This document shows, piece after piece, positions 25,294 through 29,349 of a stretch of 29,349 bases of DNA. Below the pieces are notes generated by a model. That model was not told the origin of the DNA and made no database searches. It saw nothing but the letters and a program-made list of their open reading frames with translations. This stretch comes from JAZRZI01 sp045601325 (GTDB lineage Bacteria; Bacillota_I; Bacilli_A; RFN20; CAG-826), in NCBI GenBank assembly GCA_045601325.1, contig JAZRZI010000019.1:1-29349 (forward strand), written 5' to 3'. Both the position numbers and the translations under genes were made by a program. Numbering within the stretch: the stretch's first letter is position 1; each line of letters starts with the position of its first letter.

Positions 25294-25313
25294 TTTTCTT
25301 GCTTTGATTACAT

Positions 25314-25319
25314 TATAAT
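25314..25319 (+). promoter_or_regulatory. Putative -10 box of the GH123-like gene
   Basis: A consensus TATAAT. Transcription would start near 25326, after the in-frame ATG at 25322 and before the ribosome site GGAAG (25336-25340). This supports 25349 as the real start codon. Confidence 0.5.
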
Positions 25320-25348
25320 GTATGATTTTTAGTATGGAAGTGACTGTT

Positions 25349-28300
25349 ATGAATAAAATGAAGCGTATGTTTGTAGCGTTTTCTCTTGCTACATTATTTG
25401 GTGCTTTGGTTATTACTTCTATTAATAACAAAAGCATTTTTAAAGACACAATGATCAAGGCTGTGACCGAAAATTCCTTGGTACTTTCTTCAACCAATCC
25501 AGTAGTAGATAGCCAAGTTAAAACCACTAAAGGTACAAATCTTTGGGTTAAAGGTGATTCAAGTAGTGGAGTTACGTGGAACAATGGTAGCGGCAAAGTT
25601 GCAATCGCTCAAAATGGTTATATTCAAACATTAACAGAAATTCACGGCATTCAATCTGTAACAGTTAGCTTAGTTTCCGGTTCACTTGAACTTTATCACG
25701 ATTTCGCCGAACCTAGTGATTTATCCACTCCTATGTATGGTGTTGATAATCTCTTCACTGTTAGTGGTACCTATACATACTCAGGAATACTTCCTAATAG
25801 AGTTAGACTAAGAGCGGCAAGCAACTCTGTGGTCAATAGCATCACAATTAACTTTGATTGTACTTCTGCATCTATGGATTACAATCTTGAAACATTAGAT
25901 GATGGTTTAGAAAACTTGCGTATTGATGCTGGCACAATTGGAAAATATGCATCTACAACCTATGTTACTGGTGATGATGACGTATTTGGCAATCAATCTT
26001 CTCGCTCTTTAAAACTCACCTTCGCTGGAACTGAAAATAACTATGTTTCATTTAATACTCAACATGCAGTTAATGCGGGATTACTTTCAAAAGTGGATTT
26101 CACAAATAAAGTGTTGGAATTCAAAGCAAAATTCTCTAGCGATATTTCAAATCGAGGATTAGAAGCCTGTGTTATTGGTAATACTTGGAAAGATTCAGGC
26201 TATCAACTTATGAATTCATCAGCCTCTGGTGAAAATGGTTGGTACTTATTTACATGCGATTTCTCTCATATGAATTTTGAAGGTATTAATAATATTATTA
26301 GAATTAATGTTAGACCTAAAGGAATCACAAGTGCTAACAAAGCAACTGCAAGTATCGTCCTCGACGGAATGACATATTATAATGCGAGTTTATATTCTCG
26401 TTCCGCTTATGAAACTCCAGATGATGGATTAGAAAACTTGCTTCAAGATACTGGCTGGGAAAATGTTTTCACTGAATATGATAATGTGAATACCTACGGT
26501 AGGACATCTCGTAATTCCCTTGCTTTATATCCAGGTAAGAGTGGCAAGAGTGCTAAAGCTAAATGGTATGTTTCCTTTATGCTTGATGCTGATAACTTAT
26601 TTGTCTCTACGTTTGGTTCAGATTTCTCAAGAGGTTTATTGGTCTTTGATTACAAACCAGTAAATGTTAAGAATCCATCAACTTTAACTCTTGGTGCTTA
26701 TGCAACTTGGGACAATTATGTTGTAAAAGATGTGAGTGGTGGCGTTCAAGGTAGCGATGGTTGGTATCACTTTGAATACAATTTAGCGGATTTAGGAATT
26801 GATGAAGGATATAACTTTGTTAGATTTAACATCGGTTTTGATACTGAAGACACAAATGTTAATAAGGCAAAACTTTATATTGATAATATGAAACACTTGG
26901 AAATTGTCCAAGAAGACTACACTCAAGGTTTAGAAAACTTATATAGAGATACTGGATGGGAAAAAGCTAATGTTTTTGTCGATCATAGATTCACATCAAG
27001 CAAAACATCAATTAACTCTATGAGACTCACATTTACCGATAAAGCTTCTGATTCAAATAAGAACTTCGTTTGTTTAAATCCACAAGGCGAAGGAATAAAT
27101 ATGTATATGGATCATGGTGTGTTAGAAGCTAAATTCCTATTTGGTGAAGGATTTGTGACAAGACAAATTAGATTAGTGCTTGTTGATTCAAACTGGAAAG
27201 GTTATCGTCAAGACTTCGATGTTACACCGATTGGTGATGGTTGGTATTTATTCAAACTTGATATGTCACAATTACCTGCAAACTCTAATTATGGTGATAA
27301 AGAATTCGATCTCTCACTAAATATCATTCGTATTGGTTTTGGATTTACTGAATTAGATTCCTCTAATAAAAACGATAAAACTGTGTGGATTGATGATGTC
27401 TTCTTTAATGGTGGATTAGTTTCTACAAGCAGTGTCACTGACGCAACTATTTGGCAAGCTTATAGCACTGAATATGTCCTTCAAGATCAAGCTGCTATTA
27501 GCGATAGAGAAATTACTACAAGTAGACCTTTATTATTCAAAGATGTTAGAAACGCTACTGACAGTAGCCAATTAATGATTAAAGCTAACAAAGCAATCTC
27601 TTCTTATAACTTTAAAGCGGGTACTTTATATACTCAAAATGGTGATAGATTAACACCTGATGCCTTTGAAATTTTAATTGCTAAATACTTATTCGTTGAT
27701 GGTGATATTTCCGCTGAGAAGAAAAATGAAAAAAATGGATGGCCAGGCGAAGGTTATTATCCTGATGCTTTAGTGCCACAAGCAAAGATTATCGAAGCGA
27801 ATGAAAATAACATTGCTTCTGGTAAAGAACAAAGCATTTGGATTAATTGTACAATACCTAAAGGTCAACCTAGTGGTACTTACCAAGGCTATGGTGTCCT
27901 TACTTTAGGCTCAGCTCAAATTGAAATTCCTATGGAAGTTGTTGTTAAAAACGCAACATTAGATGGTTCTAGACACTCCAACTCCATGTTTTTACTTTGG
28001 GATGATCAAATGATGTTGTCCGAAGGCGAAGAACGTTATACAGCTGCTATGCGTAATAAATACTATAACTTTATTCTCGATAGAGGCGTTAACCCAGATC
28101 ATAACCATGACTGGAATAGTAATAATTACGCAACATTTGCTGAAAAATTTGTTAAACATGTTGCTTATAACGATTTAATCACTACATATCGTATTCCTTC
28201 GGATCTTAGCTATGACGATATTTATGGCTATATGAATGCCTTAGTGGATGCGAATATTGCTGAATGGGATAAAGGAAACCATGTATGTTTCTTAGAAAAA

Positions 28301-29203
28301 GCAATGTATGCAATTTGTGACGAACCACTTCAACCTCAAGATGATCCTAATTCTGAAGCTGGACAAAGAAGTGTGCAAATGTGGAACAACGTTAAGACTG
28401 TTCAAACTAACTTCAAAAATGCTAAAACTGCGTGCGAATCTAAATTAGCAAATTATCCTGAACTTCTTGCAGGATTAAGAAATATGCGTAACATTACCAC
28501 AATGGAATGCGAATTCGCAAGAGTAACAGGCGGTGAATATAAGGCTAGACTTAATGGTGATTGGATTAAAAAGACATATTATTATCCTAATTACTTGAAT
28601 GACACATATTTAGATACACCTTGCCCAACATTCCATCATGTTAGTGTTCCAAGTGAAAGAGATACATATTTCAATACATTCAACCACGTTTGGTTCTATG
28701 GTTGTATTCTTCCATACTTACCATATCCTAGTTTGCACTTAGATACTAAACTCCTTGGTCAAAGATTGGTATCTTGGATGCATTACTACTATGGTTTTGA
28801 TGGACAATTATATTTCTGCGTTAACTACAACCAAAATGAAGCTAATAATGGCATTAGAGATGTTTGGACCGATGGTGACGCTCCTGGACATGGCTACGAT
28901 GATGGCTTATTAGTGTATCCAGGCGCAAGATATAACGTATATGGTCCAATTACTACATTGCGTTTAGAAAACCTTCGTAACTCTTATGAAGACTATGAAT
29001 ACTTCTATATGTTAGATCAAAATATTGCAGCTTATAACGCTAATACAGGAAGCAATATTATAAGTGCTAGAGACCTATTCTCTTCATACTTATCAAGCAT
29101 GTTTGAAGGCGGCAACACTTTGAAAATTCTTCCAAGTTATTCTTCAATTTCATTCAACGCTTTAAGAGATTCAATTCTTAACGCGCTTGAACATATTTAT
29201 TAA
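25349..29203 (+). CDS. Secreted multi-module glycoside hydrolase, GH123-like (DUF4091) catalytic domain
   Basis: A 1284-residue exported protein. An N-terminal hydrophobic segment (about 6-24) is followed by a beta domain ending in VNSITINFDCT (about 45-180), shared with the large metallophosphoesterase. Three beta-sandwich repeats follow (184-357, 358-524, 525-690), each opening with GLENL and, in two, DTGW. From about 691 comes the GH123/DUF4091 region: a beta domain with WINCTIPKGQPSGTYQGYG, then the barrel with ICDEP, whose adjacent D991-E992 match the paired acidic residues of GH123. RLENLRNSYEDYEYFYML is typical of the C-terminus. Known GH123 enzymes are beta-N-acetylgalactosaminidases, so GalNAc-containing glycans are a reasonable target, though DUF4091 proteins are wider. 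The start at 25349 is set by GGAAG. Operator copy 2 lies upstream. No cell-wall anchor is seen. Confidence 0.87.
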   Translation: MNKMKRMFVAFSLATLFGALVITSINNKSIFKDTMIKAVTENSLVLSSTNPVVDSQVKTTKGTNLWVKGDSSSGVTWNNGSGKVAIAQNGYIQTLTEIHGIQSVTVSLVSGSLELYHDFAEPSDLSTPMYGVDNLFTVSGTYTYSGILPNRVRLRAASNSVVNSITINFDCTSASMDYNLETLDDGLENLRIDAGTIGKYASTTYVTGDDDVFGNQSSRSLKLTFAGTENNYVSFNTQHAVNAGLLSKVDFTNKVLEFKAKFSSDISNRGLEACVIGNTWKDSGYQLMNSSASGENGWYLFTCDFSHMNFEGINNIIRINVRPKGITSANKATASIVLDGMTYYNASLYSRSAYETPDDGLENLLQDTGWENVFTEYDNVNTYGRTSRNSLALYPGKSGKSAKAKWYVSFMLDADNLFVSTFGSDFSRGLLVFDYKPVNVKNPSTLTLGAYATWDNYVVKDVSGGVQGSDGWYHFEYNLADLGIDEGYNFVRFNIGFDTEDTNVNKAKLYIDNMKHLEIVQEDYTQGLENLYRDTGWEKANVFVDHRFTSSKTSINSMRLTFTDKASDSNKNFVCLNPQGEGINMYMDHGVLEAKFLFGEGFVTRQIRLVLVDSNWKGYRQDFDVTPIGDGWYLFKLDMSQLPANSNYGDKEFDLSLNIIRIGFGFTELDSSNKNDKTVWIDDVFFNGGLVSTSSVTDATIWQAYSTEYVLQDQAAISDREITTSRPLLFKDVRNATDSSQLMIKANKAISSYNFKAGTLYTQNGDRLTPDAFEILIAKYLFVDGDISAEKKNEKNGWPGEGYYPDALVPQAKIIEANENNIASGKEQSIWINCTIPKGQPSGTYQGYGVLTLGSAQIEIPMEVVVKNATLDGSRHSNSMFLLWDDQMMLSEGEERYTAAMRNKYYNFILDRGVNPDHNHDWNSNNYATFAEKFVKHVAYNDLITTYRIPSDLSYDDIYGYMNALVDANIAEWDKGNHVCFLEKAMYAICDEPLQPQDDPNSEAGQRSVQMWNNVKTVQTNFKNAKTACESKLANYPELLAGLRNMRNITTMECEFARVTGGEYKARLNGDWIKKTYYYPNYLNDTYLDTPCPTFHHVSVPSERDTYFNTFNHVWFYGCILPYLPYPSLHLDTKLLGQRLVSWMHYYYGFDGQLYFCVNYNQNEANNGIRDVWTDGDAPGHGYDDGLLVYPGARYNVYGPITTLRLENLRNSYEDYEYFYMLDQNIAAYNANTGSNIISARDLFSSYLSSMFEGGNTLKILPSYSSISFNALRDSILNALEHIY
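25898..26419 (+). repeat. Module repeat 1 of the GH123-like protein
   Basis: Residues 184-357. Opens DDGLENLRID and holds SRSLKLTF, NGWYLFTCDFS and SIVLDGMTYY. Likely a jelly-roll carbohydrate-binding-type fold. Confidence 0.7.
26420..26920 (+). repeat. Module repeat 2 of the GH123-like protein
   Basis: Residues 358-524. Opens DDGLENLLQDTGWENV and holds SRNSLALYP, DGWYHFEYNLADL and KLYIDNMKH. Confidence 0.7.
26921..27418 (+). repeat. Module repeat 3 of the GH123-like protein
   Basis: Residues 525-690. Opens TQGLENLYRDTGWEKA and holds SINSMRLTF, DGWYLFKLDMSQL and TVWIDDVFF, leading into the catalytic region. Confidence 0.7.
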
Positions 29204-29215
29204 TATTAAAAGGCT

Positions 29216-29290
29216 CTGAGGATTCTAATGGGGATTTATGGGGATTTGATAATAAAACCTTATAAAATAACTGAGGATTCCTTTGGGGAC
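29216..29290. repeat. Right-edge pair of CTGAGGATTC-NNN-TGGGGA elements
   Basis: CTGAGGATTC occurs at 29216-29225 and 29271-29280, each followed three bases later by TGGGGA; a further TTATGGGGAT sits between. ATTCTAATGGGGAT at 29222-29235 is identical to 91-104. The 29204-29349 stretch has no gene, only these repeats and a terminator. Confidence 0.55.
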
Positions 29291-29307
29291 AAAACACATA
29301 ATCAAAC

Positions 29308-29340
29308 AAGGCTAAGGACCTCAAAATCCTTAGTCTTTTT
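29308..29340 (+). terminator. Intrinsic terminator downstream of the GH123-like gene
   Basis: AAGGCTAAGGA (29308-29318) pairs with TCCTTAGTCTT (29327-29337) over 11 bp with one G-T pair, eight-base loop, then a T run to 29340. It is about 105 bases after the stop and beyond the repeat pair. Confidence 0.8.
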
Positions 29341-29349
29341 GGTTCCTGT

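Noticed and set aside
25322..25348. ATG at 25322 as start of the GH123-like protein
   Set aside because: It lies right after the TATAAT and before the likely transcription start; the ATG at 25349 has GGAAG and begins a proper signal sequence.
25213..25596. A 127-codon minus-strand frame spanning the start of the GH123-like gene
   Set aside because: It crosses the operator and promoter region and overlaps two supported genes; its translation has no recognisable domain.
25898..27418. Possible CRISPR-like or DNA tandem repeat array in the GH123-like gene
   Set aside because: The repetition is at protein-module level (about 170 residues each) with diverged DNA and no spacer-repeat structure.
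1..29349. Use of the Mollicutes code (TGA as Trp)
   Set aside because: Tryptophan-rich proteins here use TGG and none of the long genes has an internal TGA; TGA appears only as a stop at 7394-7396 and 13901-13903.
29204..29349. Insertion sequence or transposase gene at the right edge
   Set aside because: Only short repeats are seen; no coding frame with transposase motifs exists here, so no mobile element is annotated.

Overview
This is an AT-rich stretch of about 29.3 kb with small intergenic gaps, purine-rich Shine-Dalgarno sites (GAGG, AGAGG, AAGGTG) and lipobox and signal-peptide secreted proteins. No tRNA, rRNA, CRISPR array, prophage or transposase gene is visible. The gene content (UgpC/MsmK-type ABC ATPase, LicC/LicA enzymes, GH3, GH36 and GH123-like enzymes, InlB-type repeats) fits a low-GC Gram-positive of the class Bacilli. 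By inference it is an uncultured gut lineage near Erysipelotrichia, RF39 or Acholeplasma-like bacteria. Every tryptophan codon I read is TGG and no long frame contains an internal TGA, so the standard bacterial code applies.

Left half (about 0.2-10.4 kb): mostly single-gene units on alternating strands, separated by good intrinsic terminators. These are a Gfo/Idh/MocA oxidoreductase, an amidohydrolase-3 protein, a very unusual 894-residue fusion of two winged helices, two LicC-type nucleotidyltransferases and one LicA-type kinase, a membrane acyltransferase, a PHP phosphatase and a GH36 alpha-galactosidase.

Right half (about 10.4-29.2 kb): this looks like one glycan-use and cell-surface regulon. 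A leftward operon runs PHP phosphoesterase, GH3, TIM-barrel sugar isomerase/epimerase, InlB-repeat lipoprotein, secreted metallophosphoesterase. Facing away from it, a rightward operon runs ABC ATPase, large secreted metallophosphoesterase, lipoprotein metallophosphoesterase. A second TIM-barrel gene (leftward) then diverges from a 1284-residue secreted GH123-like protein. Both divergent intergenic regions carry the same dyad-symmetric operator-like site (16 identical bases), which ties these genes together.

A plausible joint role is as follows. The secreted GH123-like enzyme, carrying beta-sandwich modules, and the metallophosphoesterases trim host or dietary glycans, possibly phosphorylated ones. 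The ABC ATPase powers uptake through permeases encoded elsewhere. GH3, GH36, the TIM-barrel enzymes and the oxidoreductase process the sugars inside the cell. The kit TIM-barrel enzyme + lipoprotein + secreted metallophosphoesterase occurs twice. Both window edges carry copies of a short ATTC-NNN-TGGGG element of unknown nature.
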